The notes under the pieces: model-generated
The model's database searches: none
What the model was told of the DNA's origin: nothing
The model's input: only the letters and a program-made list of their open reading frames with translations
Translations under genes and position numbers: made by a program
Shown: one piece after another, positions 1-9,101 of the stretch
Position numbering within the stretch: the first letter of the stretch is position 1
How the letters are laid out: each line of letters begins with the position of its first letter
From: UBA1715 sp045600045
GTDB taxonomy: Bacteria; Bacteroidota; Bacteroidia; Bacteroidales; UBA1715
DNA length: 64,000 nucleotides
Assembly: GCA_045600045.1 (NCBI GenBank)
Contig: JAZRXD010000044.1
Coordinates: 1 to 64,000, forward strand
Direction: 5' to 3'

Positions 1-816
1 GGTGACGCTTCTGTTGCTGTTGGAAATCAAATAGTAGGTTCAGGAACAATTGTTTTAACAGCAAATGGGAACGGAAATAAATCTTCTATGTTGTCGTCTT
101 TTGGTGGTATGGCTAATGGGGCAAATATAACTTTCAACACAAATTTTTCGGGAAATACTGAAACGATAGCTCCAGAGTTATTTTATATAAAAGATTTTGC
201 TATTCCTAATGGAAAGAAAAAAACAGTGGAGGTTTCCGATGAAACGTCTGGAGCATATTTGCATGCAACTGAACAATTTCATAAATATGCAGGATTTCTT
301 CCTATTGAATTGACCTACTTTACTGCAATCGAATCGAATGGCGAAGTTTTTTTTGATTGGCAGACGGCTTCTGAGGTAAATAATGATTTCTTTACGTTGG
401 AATATTCCATTAATGGTGTTGATTTTATGGAATTAGCAACGGAAGATGGTAATGAAACTACTTCACTAACCACAAATTATAGCGTTTCGGTTTCTTCGAA
501 TGAATTTGACGGAATTACATATTTCCGTTTGAAACAAACAGATTTTAACGGAGAATTCTCATATTCGGATGTTGTTGTTGTGGATGTGGAAAACGGTGAC
601 GAGCGGTTGTTTGTGTATCCAAATCCTGCGATGGAGAAAATAACTGTTTCGGGTACTTTTGACAATGTTTCAATTTTTAATTCTAATAGAACAATTGTTC
701 TTGTTCAACGTGAAAATAAAAACACGTTTTATGTTGAAACTCTGCCCAAAGGTACTTACTACGTGGTTATAGAAACCGCAAATGGCAAAAAGGTGTTGCC
801 GTTTGTGAAATTGTAA
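1..816 (+). CDS. T9SS-exported secreted protein, C-terminal part (5' end outside window)
   Basis: The reading frame is open from base 1, so only the C-terminal 271 residues are visible; the ATG at 88 is internal. The stretch from about base 300 (PIELTYF... then DWQTASEVNNDFFTLEYS... and YFRLKQTDFNGEFSYS) matches the beta-sandwich module common before sorting domains in Bacteroidota secreted proteins. The last ~75 residues (VYPNPAMEKITVSG ... LPKGTYYVVIETANGKKVLP) are a type A T9SS C-terminal sorting domain, so the product should cross the outer membrane through T9SS and be anchored or released. The catalytic or adhesive part lies upstream, so the function is unknown. It converges on the PorE-like gene with a 47-base gap and no clear terminator. 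Confidence 0.85.
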   Translation, partial: GDASVAVGNQIVGSGTIVLTANGNGNKSSMLSSFGGMANGANITFNTNFSGNTETIAPELFYIKDFAIPNGKKKTVEVSDETSGAYLHATEQFHKYAGFLPIELTYFTAIESNGEVFFDWQTASEVNNDFFTLEYSINGVDFMELATEDGNETTSLTTNYSVSVSSNEFDGITYFRLKQTDFNGEFSYSDVVVVDVENGDERLFVYPNPAMEKITVSGTFDNVSIFNSNRTIVLVQRENKNTFYVETLPKGTYYVVIETANGKKVLPFVKL

Positions 817-863
817 TGAGAAAATTTGTTGATTGACAATTCCTGTGTTTCGGTTCAAAACTC

Positions 864-2795
864 CTATTTCGCTGTAATAATCAACTCTGTTCTACGGTTT
901 TTAGCACGATTTTCGTCGCTTGTGTTTGGTACGCAAGGTTTTGTGTCGCCGTATCCTTTCCAACTCAATCGTTGTGCTTCCACACCATATGTTTTTATCA
1001 ACTCGTTGGCGATATATGCGGCACGTTTTTCTGAAAGATTTTGATTATATGCTGAACTTCCGACATTATCGGTATGTCCGCCGATTTCAACATGAACGGT
1101 AGGGTTTTGTCGCATAAATCTGCCGATAGCTTCCAATTCTGGTTTTGATTCTTCTTTGCAGATTGCTTGATCAGTAAAGAAGTAAATGTTTTTCAGTACA
1201 ACGTAATTGCCGACAATGATTTGTTGCAATGGAATTTCAACTTTGTCTTGTCCTTTGAAATTTTCTAACGAAACATTTTCCGAATAAAATACGTATCCTG
1301 GTTTTTCAACCGCCAATGCATATTGGTGATCTTCAATGAAAGGAACAATACATTCGCCGGTTGTTTGGTCTGATTTGTTAATGAAAACGGTTTCGTTTGT
1401 TTTTAAGTCTGTTAATTTGATGTTTGCGTTAAGTTTGCTTTTGGTTTGAGAATCAAACACAATGCATTGAACATACGTCACCGCGTTTGGCTTTACCTTG
1501 AATGTTTCGTCAATAGTGAATTCGTAGATGTCGAATCCTCCGAATCCGCCAAAACGGTTCGATGCAAAATATCCTTTTGTGCCTTCGGCGTTAATGATGA
1601 GATGTGATTCATCTTCGTTTGTGTTGATTGGATAACCAAGATTTTCTGGAGTAGCCCAACCGCCTTTGTCTAATTTTTTTGTTGCAAAAATGTCCTTTTT
1701 GCCCATACCAGGTTTGCCGTCGGTAGAGTAGTAAAGTGTTACGCCATCGGCGTGGATGTAAGGCGATTCTTCGTCGTATTTCGTGTTGATTTCAGTACCG
1801 AGATTTTCTGGTTTTGACCAAAGTCCGTTTGCTTGTAATTTCGAAACCCAGATGTCTTTTTTGCCTTGTCCGCCTTGTCTATTTGATGCGAAATAGAGTG
1901 TTCTTCCGTCAGCGGAACACGAAGGTTGTGATTCCCACGATTTACTATTGATCGGTTCACCAAGATTGATAGGTTTTGTCCATGCGTTACCGATTCTTTT
2001 AGTCATATAAATATCGCAAGAACCTAAACCGTCGGGAGCGCCACAGATTGTGAAGAACATAGTTTTTCCATCTGCTGTGATTGATTGTGCGCCTTCGTTT
2101 GTTTTTGTGTTGATAGGTGTAAGTGGAACGCTTTTATTCCATGCGTCGTTTGTCTTTTGTGCTAAAAATAAATCTTCTTGTTTTATGCGTGGATTTGCTG
2201 TAGGTAGGTTTGTCGTAAAAATGATTGTTTTGTCGTCAACTGTAATAGATGGATGATAATCATCGAACGGGGTGTTTATCTTATCCGTCATGTTTTGGGG
2301 TGTGAAATTGATTGGATTTCGTTGTAGCTCCAACGCAGTTGTCGTTTTTTCGTATAAATCGTTGAAATTCATTTCTTCAATTTTGGAAAGTGTTGAAGAT
2401 GTGTGCATTTCGTTTGCGCGTTTGAAGTGTTGTAGGTTGTCGAATGCATCTTTGTACATTCCTAAATTGTACTCTTCGTATGCTAATTTGTAGCGTGACC
2501 ACAAATGTGTTCCTCCGCATTTGTCAACGCAGGTTTGTAGTGCATTGAGCATATTCGTTGTGTCTTTTTTCTGCGAATAAACGCCAGCCAAAAGGTAGTA
2601 TGCTTCTACAAAATATTCGTCTTGTTTCAAGGCGGTTTTTAGATTTTCTTCAGCTTTGTCGTAATAGAGCAGTTGATAGTTTTGTAATGCCGATTCGTAA
2701 GCTGCAATAGCTTTCTTGTTTGACGAGGAATATTCTTGTGCAAAACAGCCCATAAAGGCGATAAGAAACGAGAGAAGTACAATTGCTTTTTTCAT
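864..2795 (-). CDS. PorE-like OmpA-family protein (TPR, PD40 propeller, CRD, OmpA C-terminal)
   Basis: 643 residues. A signal peptide ends near residue 20; Cys17 in FMGC could be a lipidation site, although the lipobox is not canonical. Order of domains: TPR-like helices (about 25-150), five PD40/WD40-like blades (about 175-425, seen as repeated D/EGxxxYF(A)S plus DI(W/F/Y) motifs), a carboxypeptidase-regulatory-like domain (about 437-525), and an OmpA C-terminal peptidoglycan-binding domain (about 535-643, GGHTDNVGSS and NLSEKRA). This order is that of PorE, a T9SS-associated outer-membrane/periplasmic protein of Porphyromonas, so a role linking T9SS to peptidoglycan is inferred; Bacteroidota carry several paralogues with this layout. 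It lies 25 bases after the SGNH hydrolase gene and is probably co-transcribed with pyrBI. Confidence 0.88.
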   Translation of the reverse strand: MKKAIVLLSFLIAFMGCFAQEYSSSNKKAIAAYESALQNYQLLYYDKAEENLKTALKQDEYFVEAYYLLAGVYSQKKDTTNMLNALQTCVDKCGGTHLWSRYKLAYEEYNLGMYKDAFDNLQHFKRANEMHTSSTLSKIEEMNFNDLYEKTTTALELQRNPINFTPQNMTDKINTPFDDYHPSITVDDKTIIFTTNLPTANPRIKQEDLFLAQKTNDAWNKSVPLTPINTKTNEGAQSITADGKTMFFTICGAPDGLGSCDIYMTKRIGNAWTKPINLGEPINSKSWESQPSCSADGRTLYFASNRQGGQGKKDIWVSKLQANGLWSKPENLGTEINTKYDEESPYIHADGVTLYYSTDGKPGMGKKDIFATKKLDKGGWATPENLGYPINTNEDESHLIINAEGTKGYFASNRFGGFGGFDIYEFTIDETFKVKPNAVTYVQCIVFDSQTKSKLNANIKLTDLKTNETVFINKSDQTTGECIVPFIEDHQYALAVEKPGYVFYSENVSLENFKGQDKVEIPLQQIIVGNYVVLKNIYFFTDQAICKEESKPELEAIGRFMRQNPTVHVEIGGHTDNVGSSAYNQNLSEKRAAYIANELIKTYGVEAQRLSWKGYGDTKPCVPNTSDENRAKNRRTELIITAK

Positions 2796-2820
2796 AGGAA
2801 AAAGTATTTGTTAATGATAT

Positions 2821-3492
2821 TTAGTGTGGTATTAACGAGAAAAATTCGTCATATATTTTTTTTGCGAGATATTTTGAACCTTCTGTGTTTAAATGCACGT
2901 TGTCGGGCAAGTATAAACTTTTGTTGATTTTTGTGTGTAAATCAATTACAACAAGATTTTTTTCTATTGCAACTTGTTTTATGATAGGAATAATTTCTTT
3001 TTTTATGATTTTATCCCGAAGTCCCCATCTGTTGTCGTTGGAAAGTACTGGAACTGGTGTGCAAATGACGATACAGGGAGCTAAAGGATAAAACATGAAT
3101 GTGTCAATCATTGTTTCCAAATCTTTTTGGAACTCGTCTTTATATTTCCAATTGTAGTCTTTGCTGTCGTTGGTGCCTAATTTTATAACAATGTATTCGG
3201 GAGCAAACTCCTTCAATTCACTGAATTGTGGTTCCTGCATCCACGGATAGTCGCCTTTTGACAAAACGGTACGGCAACTTAAACCGAAATTTTTAACTTC
3301 GAATTGATCGCCCAATAATTCGCCTAAAATGGCAGGATAGGCCTCCGTAGCTGGATTATTGAGTCCGAAACCTTCGGTTATGCTGTTTCCGACACAGGCA
3401 ACTCGCAATTTAATTGTTTGTTCCGATTGACAAAACCCATAAGTCGATACAAACAGAATGAAAAAGAGTAATATGCCTGTGTGCTTTTTCAT
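2821..3492 (-). CDS. Secreted SGNH/GDSL-type hydrolase
   Basis: 223 residues from the ATG at 3492, chosen because it begins a clear signal peptide (MKKHTGILLFFILFVSTYGF) and overlaps the pyrI stop codon by one base (TAATG); a longer frame to 3543 would run into pyrI. SGNH blocks are visible: GNSIT with the nucleophile Ser37, GTNDS (block III Asn), and DNVH near the C-terminus supplying Asp and His. The family includes esterases, acyltransferases and carbohydrate O-deacetylases; the substrate cannot be told from sequence. Export suggests action on envelope glycans or host polysaccharide. Translation is probably coupled to pyrI. Confidence 0.88.
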   Translation of the reverse strand: MKKHTGILLFFILFVSTYGFCQSEQTIKLRVACVGNSITEGFGLNNPATEAYPAILGELLGDQFEVKNFGLSCRTVLSKGDYPWMQEPQFSELKEFAPEYIVIKLGTNDSKDYNWKYKDEFQKDLETMIDTFMFYPLAPCIVICTPVPVLSNDNRWGLRDKIIKKEIIPIIKQVAIEKNLVVIDLHTKINKSLYLPDNVHLNTEGSKYLAKKIYDEFFSLIPH

Positions 3493-3959
3493 TAGATGAA
3501 GTTGAAATGTTCGAAATTGGTGGTTTTCTCGCAATATTCGCATTTTAAGCTTACGCTTGGCGTTGTGCCAATAACGGTGTATTTAGGCATAATATTTTGA
3601 TGGTTTGTCACACATTTGGGATTGAAACATTTTGTGATACCTTGAACCTTGTCGGGACACGTAAGAACCTTTTTCTCAACAACTTGGTAATCTTTAATAA
3701 TGTTTAGTTTTGCTTCGGGTGCCAAAATTGCGATTTTATTGATTTCGTCTTGTTCGAAGAATTTGTCGGCAATTTTAATGATTGCCTTGCTGCCCAAACG
3801 TTTGCTTTCCAAGTTTAGTCCGAATGTTATTTGGTTGTCTATGTTTTCTAATTTCAAAATGGAAATAACTTTGAATAGGCAACTGCTTGGTATATGGTCG
3901 ATTACGGTGCCGTTTTTGATGGCACTAACCATCATTTTTTTACCTTGTATATTTTCCAT
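3492..3959 (-). CDS. pyrI: Aspartate carbamoyltransferase regulatory subunit
   Basis: 155 residues, the normal PyrI length. PyrI binds the effector nucleotides (CTP/ATP) in its N-terminal domain and holds the PyrB trimers together through a zinc domain. All four zinc ligands are visible: Cys111 and Cys116 (CFNPKC) and Cys140 and Cys143 (CEYC). The N-terminal half carries the family pattern GTVIDHIPS...LKLE. It starts 4 bases after pyrB ends and overlaps the following hydrolase start by one base. Presence of PyrI implies class B, allosterically regulated ATCase in pyrimidine synthesis. Confidence 0.97.
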   Translation of the reverse strand: MENIQGKKMMVSAIKNGTVIDHIPSSCLFKVISILKLENIDNQITFGLNLESKRLGSKAIIKIADKFFEQDEINKIAILAPEAKLNIIKDYQVVEKKVLTCPDKVQGITKCFNPKCVTNHQNIMPKYTVIGTTPSVSLKCEYCEKTTNFEHFNFI

Positions 3960-3963
3960 GGAA

Positions 3964-4878
3964 TTATGCGTTTAGGTTCAATAAATAACTAATGATTGCT
4001 TGACGGGTGAAAACTCCGTTCCGTGCTTGTTCGAAATAATATGCTTTTGGATTTGCATCCACATCAAGACTGATTTCGTTCACTCGTGGAAGTGGGTGAA
4101 GAATTTTCATGTTTGGTTTAGTCTTGCTAAGCATATCGTTTTTCAAGATGTATAAATTCTTCGTTTTTTCGTATTCCATCAAGTCGGAGAAACGTTCTTT
4201 TTGAACACGTGTCATATATACAATGTCGGCTTCGTTCAAAACCGATTGCATGTCGGTGTGTTCATAGAAAGTAATATTGTTTTCCTTTAAAATAGTTTTG
4301 TATTCATCCGGTAAAGCCAATTCTGGAGGAGCAACCAAGTGGAATGTGGGGTTGAAGTATTTCATTGCCATAATCAATGAATGTACGGTTCTTCCGTATT
4401 TCAAATCACCGATTAGCGCAATGGATAAATCGTTAAGCGAACCTTGTGTTTTTGATATTGAATACATATCGAGCAAGGTTTGCGTTGGGTGTTGGTTTGC
4501 TCCGTCGCCGGCATTGATAATTGGCACATTTGCTACTTCGCTTGCGAATTTTGCCGCACCTTCGAGAGGGTGGCGCATAACAATTAAATCACAATAGTTT
4601 GAGATGATTTTGATTGTGTCGTGCAATGATTCTCCTTTTGTGGAACTTGTTGTTTCGATGTCGGAAAAACCGATTACGCGTCCGCCCAAACGGTTGATTG
4701 CGCTTTCAAAGCTCAATCGGGTACGTGTGGATGGCTCGAAGAATAACGAAGCAATCACGCGTCCGTTTAATAGGTTACGGTAACTGTTTTTTTCGAATTT
4801 TGCGGCGAGTTCCAATATTTTTAGATACTCTTCCGTGTCGAAGTCGGTGATTGATACTAAACTTTTTATATCGCTCAT
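3964..4878 (-). CDS. pyrB: Aspartate carbamoyltransferase catalytic subunit
   Basis: 304 residues. Catalyses carbamoyl phosphate + L-aspartate to N-carbamoyl-aspartate, the committed step of pyrimidine synthesis. Diagnostic motifs: FEPSTRTRLSFE (residues 48-59, carbamoyl-phosphate loop), MRHPLEG, GDGANQHPTQ and HPLPRVNEI. Forms the usual pyrBI pair with the next gene. Its ATG lies only about 12 bases beyond the T-run of a terminator-like hairpin (4890-4919), so its transcription depends either on read-through from the DUF3276 gene or on a promoter overlapping the hairpin; an attenuator is possible but no leader peptide was recognised. Confidence 0.98.
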   Translation of the reverse strand: MSDIKSLVSITDFDTEEYLKILELAAKFEKNSYRNLLNGRVIASLFFEPSTRTRLSFESAINRLGGRVIGFSDIETTSSTKGESLHDTIKIISNYCDLIVMRHPLEGAAKFASEVANVPIINAGDGANQHPTQTLLDMYSISKTQGSLNDLSIALIGDLKYGRTVHSLIMAMKYFNPTFHLVAPPELALPDEYKTILKENNITFYEHTDMQSVLNEADIVYMTRVQKERFSDLMEYEKTKNLYILKNDMLSKTKPNMKILHPLPRVNEISLDVDANPKAYYFEQARNGVFTRQAIISYLLNLNA

Positions 4879-4889
4879 GGTGATAGGGT

Positions 4890-4919
4890 AAAAAAAGAGC
4901 TGGTCAAATAACCAGCTCT
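4890..4919 (-). terminator. Intrinsic terminator-like hairpin between the DUF3276 gene and pyrB
   Basis: Perfect 9-bp stem AGAGCTGGT (4896-4904) / ACCAGCTCT (4911-4919) with a 6-base loop. Read on the minus strand it is followed by a run of seven T (plus-strand A at 4890-4896), so it ends transcription of the DUF3276 gene. The other strand has no T-run. It could also act as an attenuator for pyrB. Confidence 0.8.
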
Positions 4920-4924
4920 AAAAA

Positions 4925-5239
4925 TTAAAAACCAAATTCTGAATCATCTTTGTGTGATTCGCTTCGAGGAACAAAGTTCGGATTTTCGTTTGTGACGAAT
5001 TCAACTGCTTCGTTCATTCCTGCAACGAATTTTTCAAAATCTTCTTGATATAAGAATATTTTATGTTTTTCATACGTTGGCTTGTCTTCCGAGTCAAAAA
5101 CTCTTTTGCTTTCCGTGATTGTTAAGAAATAGTCGTTGTTTTTTGTTTTCTTAACATCGAAAAAATACGTTCTTTTTCCAGCTTTGACTGGTTTAGAGAA
5201 CACTTCTTCTTTTTCATTAAAGTTATCCATATCGCTCAA
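4925..5239 (-). CDS. DUF3276 (PUR-alpha-like) nucleic-acid-binding protein
   Basis: 104 residues, matching DUF3276, a family with the PUR fold found in Bacteroidota and spirochaetes. Visible pattern: VKAGKRTYFFDVKKTKNNDYFLTITESKR (one beta-beta-beta-alpha unit; positions about 18-46), then KIFLYQEDFEKFVAGMNEAV. Members of the PUR fold bind single-stranded DNA or RNA; a housekeeping RNA- or DNA-binding role is inferred. The N- and C-termini are acidic and look disordered. The ATG at 5239 is used; an internal Met at residue 4 is an alternative. Confidence 0.85.
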   Translation of the reverse strand: MSDMDNFNEKEEVFSKPVKAGKRTYFFDVKKTKNNDYFLTITESKRVFDSEDKPTYEKHKIFLYQEDFEKFVAGMNEAVEFVTNENPNFVPRSESHKDDSEFGF

Positions 5240-5256
5240 ATTTATCTTTCTATGTT

Positions 5257-5264
5257 CAAAAGTA
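5257..5264 (-). promoter_or_regulatory. Candidate -7 box for the DUF3276 gene
   Basis: Minus-strand TACTTTTG fits the Bacteroides -7 consensus TAnnTTTG and lies 17 bases upstream of the ATG. No good TTTG -33 element is seen at the right spacing, so support is moderate. Confidence 0.4.
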
Positions 5265-5344
5265 GATGTTTTTGCAAAAACCTTCGTTTAAAAAACGTAA
5301 TAGTTATTAACATCTTAAAAACTTTTGCAGAAACGATGGCGATA

Positions 5345-7165
5345 TTATATTAACTGCAAATCGTGTAGTCGCTTATATGCTCCGTTGAGATTGATTAATT
5401 CTTCGTGCTTTCCTGATTCCACAATTCGTCCTTCGTTCATTACAATAATGTTGTCGGAATTTTTGATTGTTGAAAGTCGGTGGGCGATTACCAATGAAGT
5501 ACGGTCTTTCATAAGGTTTGAAAGGGCTTCTTGTACCAATCTTTCCGATTCGGTGTCGAGTGCCGAAGTCGCTTCGTCGAGAATTAGAATTTCTGGATTT
5601 TTCATAATCGCACGAGCAATGCAGAGTCGTTGACGTTGCCCGCCGGAAAGTTTATTTCCTTGATCTCCGATGTTCGTGTCGTAACCATTGTCCATTTCCA
5701 TGATGAAATCGTGTGCGTTTGCAAGTTTTGCTGCTTCAATCACTTTTTCTTTGTCGGGATTGTTGATACCAAACGCAATGTTATTGAAAACGGTGTCGTT
5801 GAATAATAGAGATTCCTGTGTTACGATACCGATAAGTCCGCGTAGGTCGGCCAATTTATAATCGTTGATTGATAAGCCGTCGATTGTGATTTCGCCTTGT
5901 TGTGGTTCGTAGAAGCGTGGAATCAAATTGGCGATTGTGGTTTTTCCCGAACCTGATTGCCCGACTAAGGCCACTGAAGTTCCTTTTGGAATTGAAAACG
6001 AAATGTTATTCAATATGGTTCGTTCGGAATTGTAGCCGAATGTTACGTTTTTGAATTCTATAGCATCGGAGAATGTTGTTATTGCTTTGGCATTTGGCTT
6101 TTCGTTGATTTTAGCATCGGCGTTGATAATCATTTCTATTCGGTCGATGCCGGCAGCACCTTGTTTTATATTGTAAAATGCTGCGGTGAACGATTTTGCC
6201 GGGCTTGCAACTTGCGTGAACGCAAGAATAAATGCAATGAATGCTTCGGCCGACATTCCTCCGTCTTTTGCGAGAACTAACGTACCGCCTATGTAGATTG
6301 CAACAGAAAGAATTATTACAATCAAAAAGTCGGTAAGTGGGTGAGCCAAGCTACTTTTTCGGTTTGCTCTGTTCATTTCGCGATAGTGCGCGTCGCTTCT
6401 CGATTCGAATTTCGAACGCATTTGTTTTAATCCATTGAAGATTTTTACAACTTTCAGTCCCGAAAGTGTTTCGTCAATGTAAACCAATATATCGCCTTGC
6501 AATTGTTGTGTGCGGTTTGTCGATTTTTTTAGACTTTTTCCGATTTTTCCCGTTACAATTCCCATAAATGGCAACAAAATGAATACAATCATTGTCATTT
6601 TGTAACTGATGATGACGATTCCGACAAAATATACCAATATGTACAATGGATTCTTGATTAGGTCGATGAACGAGTTCATACTAGTTCTCACAATTGTGAT
6701 ATCGGAAGACATACGTGACATGATGTCGCCTTTTCGTTCGTTTGTGAAGAAAAATACAGGCAAATCAAGAATTTTGCGGTAAGCGATGTTGTAAATGTCG
6801 CGTGGAACGCCGTTTACAATAGGAATGTTGAAATATTTACCGAAATATTCGAAGAAATCTTTGAGGAATGTCACAATTATTAAAAATAGACAAATGAAAA
6901 TTAAAGCAACAGATTTGTTCCATCGTTCAATTACAAGTGTCAAATAGTAGTTGAGATAAAGGAGCAGCGTGTCTTTGCTCATTACAAACGTTTCCGGCAA
7001 TTCGTGTACTTGCTGCGTGTTGTCGAAAAGTACGTTTAAAAAAGGAATAATGGCAGCTATCATTCCAAAAGAAAAGATTGCACCAAAAAGATTGAATATG
7101 AAAACTAATAAAAGATTCTTTTTATAATTTGATAGATATTTCCAGAGTTTTTTAAAATCGCTCAT
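5345..7165 (-). CDS. ABC exporter, fused permease-ATPase (MsbA/lipid-exporter type)
   Basis: 606 residues, a half-transporter that dimerises in the inner membrane. About 310 N-terminal residues hold six predicted membrane helices; the ATPase domain follows with Walker A GQSGSGKTT (near 400), signature LSGGQRQR (near 510), Walker B ILILDEATSALD (near 530) and H-loop AHRLST. The layout is that of MsbA and related lipid or drug exporters; lipid A-core flipping is the likely role but multidrug export cannot be excluded. It is transcribed alone or ahead of the DUF3276 gene (105-base gap). Confidence 0.92.
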   Translation of the reverse strand: MSDFKKLWKYLSNYKKNLLLVFIFNLFGAIFSFGMIAAIIPFLNVLFDNTQQVHELPETFVMSKDTLLLYLNYYLTLVIERWNKSVALIFICLFLIIVTFLKDFFEYFGKYFNIPIVNGVPRDIYNIAYRKILDLPVFFFTNERKGDIMSRMSSDITIVRTSMNSFIDLIKNPLYILVYFVGIVIISYKMTMIVFILLPFMGIVTGKIGKSLKKSTNRTQQLQGDILVYIDETLSGLKVVKIFNGLKQMRSKFESRSDAHYREMNRANRKSSLAHPLTDFLIVIILSVAIYIGGTLVLAKDGGMSAEAFIAFILAFTQVASPAKSFTAAFYNIKQGAAGIDRIEMIINADAKINEKPNAKAITTFSDAIEFKNVTFGYNSERTILNNISFSIPKGTSVALVGQSGSGKTTIANLIPRFYEPQQGEITIDGLSINDYKLADLRGLIGIVTQESLLFNDTVFNNIAFGINNPDKEKVIEAAKLANAHDFIMEMDNGYDTNIGDQGNKLSGGQRQRLCIARAIMKNPEILILDEATSALDTESERLVQEALSNLMKDRTSLVIAHRLSTIKNSDNIIVMNEGRIVESGKHEELINLNGAYKRLHDLQLI

Positions 7166-7182
7166 TGTTAAAATAATTTTCG

Positions 7183-7190
7183 CAAAAATA
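7183..7190 (-). promoter_or_regulatory. Candidate -7 box for the ABC exporter
   Basis: Minus-strand TATTTTTG matches TAnnTTTG and lies 17 bases upstream of the ATG at 7165. The -33 region has no clear TTTG. Confidence 0.4.
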
Positions 7191-7322
7191 CGATTTTCCT
7201 TGTATTTACACTTCAGTTTGGCGGCCTAAATAATCATTAAGGTAATTGTTTGTAATTCGTTCATAATTTAAAAATGTCTTTTTCTTGTTTGCTTTTATAT
7301 TAGCAAAAGAAAAATTAATGAA

Positions 7323-9044
7323 ATGATGCGTCGTAAAAAATCATTGCTTACGTTGCGTAAGTTGTTCGTTTTTATTGCTTTATCCGTTGTGAATACGGTT
7401 GCTTTTTCACAAAGTTTTATATTTCCGATGGACTTGCGTCCAGTGTATTTGTCGGCAAATTTTGGAGAATTGCGTCCGAATCATTTTCATTCGGGAGTTG
7501 ATATGAAAACAGATAAAGTAGAGGGAAAAATTGTCCGTGCTATTGATACAGGTTACGTTTCGCGAATTCAAATTTCACCTTGGGGCTACGGACATGTGTT
7601 GTATGTGACGCATCCGAATGGTTATACTTCGGTTTATGCGCATTTGAAATCGTTCGAACCTTGCATTGATTCGGTTGTGAAAGCATATCAATACGAGAAA
7701 AAAGTGAATCAGTTTGATACACCAATAGAGGCTGGTAAATTGCCTGTTTCGCAAGGACAACAAATTGCTTTGTCAGGAAATACAGGCGGTTCGGGTGGGC
7801 CTCATCTCCATTTTGAAATTCGAAAAACCGAAAACCAGCACTCGTTGAATCCGATGATTTTTTATGATTTCCGTGATAATGTTTCTCCGAAAATCCAGCG
7901 TATAGGCGTGTATCCAATGGATAGCAATAGTTTTGTGAACCACAAACAAAAAAAACAAATGTTTGACGTTGTTTCCAAAGGAAATGGCGTGTTTGTGATA
8001 AATTCTCCTGTTACGGTTTGGGGAAACATCGGTTTCTCTGTACAAGGTTACGATTATATGCCGGAAACAACGAACATTTATGGCTTTTATACCGTTTCGT
8101 TGAGTTGCAATGGACAGACAATTTATTCGCGTACGATCGACGAAATTGATTTTGAAACAACTGCAGATATCAATAGCTTGATTGATTACGAAGAACGTTT
8201 GGCGACAAAACGTATGTATGAACGTTTGTTTGTTGACGAAAACAACGAACTAGACATTTATACGAAACTTGTGAATCGTGGAATTTACAAGACAACCGAT
8301 AGCGAATATGCAGAATGCGAAATTCGTGTGTCGGATTTTAAAAATAATATGGCTTCGGTTAAAATTAGTTTGAAACAGGATTTTGTTGATACACTTGATG
8401 TTAATAAATTGAAGTCGGAACAAAAATATAAATGTGCCGATTCGTTCGAATATTCAGCAGAAAAATTTCAATTTAAGGCAAAACCAAAGACTTTTTTCCG
8501 CGATTTCACGTTTAATGTGAATGTTGACACATCGAATGCGAAGAAACGATATTATTCGAACGTTTATTCGGTTGAAACTGACCAGGTTATATTCAAAAAG
8601 GCGGCGGAAATAATTATTCCGTATTCTTTACCTGACAATTTGAAAGAAAAGGGTATAATTGAAAATTGTGTGAAACGTACTCCAATAACTACAAAGTTTG
8701 ATTCGGAAGGGTGCGCTCACGCATTTGTAAAAACGGGCGGAAAATTTGCTGTTGTGGTTGATACGGTTGCTCCAACAATAAAAATGACAATGGAAAACGG
8801 TGCGGATATGGGTGCAAAATCATATATTTTGTTTAAAATGGCGGATAATTATTCGGGGGTGGCAAAATATAATGCCTATATTGATGGACAATGGAGCATA
8901 TTGGATTTTGATGGAAAATCTGGCGCTGTATTCCTATGGTTCGATAACAATAAAATAGAAAAAGGAAAAACTCATACGTTGAAAATCGTGTTGGAGGATT
9001 TGTGCCACAATGTAACGGAGAAAGAATACTATTTTTATAGATAG
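7323..9044 (+). CDS. Secreted M23-family metallopeptidase
   Basis: 573 residues. Signal peptide 1-30 (MMRRKKSLLTLRKLFVFIAL...VAFSQ). The catalytic LytM domain occupies about 45-170: zinc ligands His56 and Asp60 (HFHSGVD) and His161/His163 in HLHFE. The family cuts peptidoglycan cross-bridges or stem peptides. The remaining 400 residues are predicted beta-rich and unidentified; this long C-terminal extension after an N-terminal M23 domain is common in Bacteroidota. All key zinc residues are present, so it should be active. Either of two adjacent ATGs (7323, 7326) may be the start. Confidence 0.92.
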   Translation: MMRRKKSLLTLRKLFVFIALSVVNTVAFSQSFIFPMDLRPVYLSANFGELRPNHFHSGVDMKTDKVEGKIVRAIDTGYVSRIQISPWGYGHVLYVTHPNGYTSVYAHLKSFEPCIDSVVKAYQYEKKVNQFDTPIEAGKLPVSQGQQIALSGNTGGSGGPHLHFEIRKTENQHSLNPMIFYDFRDNVSPKIQRIGVYPMDSNSFVNHKQKKQMFDVVSKGNGVFVINSPVTVWGNIGFSVQGYDYMPETTNIYGFYTVSLSCNGQTIYSRTIDEIDFETTADINSLIDYEERLATKRMYERLFVDENNELDIYTKLVNRGIYKTTDSEYAECEIRVSDFKNNMASVKISLKQDFVDTLDVNKLKSEQKYKCADSFEYSAEKFQFKAKPKTFFRDFTFNVNVDTSNAKKRYYSNVYSVETDQVIFKKAAEIIIPYSLPDNLKEKGIIENCVKRTPITTKFDSEGCAHAFVKTGGKFAVVVDTVAPTIKMTMENGADMGAKSYILFKMADNYSGVAKYNAYIDGQWSILDFDGKSGAVFLWFDNNKIEKGKTHTLKIVLEDLCHNVTEKEYYFYR

Positions 9045-9101
9045 GTTTTAGGGTTTATGGTTTAGAGTTATTTGTATTGTTTAATTAAAAAATATTTTAC
9101 T

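Noticed and set aside
9044..9070. Telomere-like TTTAGGGTTTATGGTTTA sequence
   Set aside because: Short, degenerate and in an ordinary intergenic gap; no sign of a replicon end.
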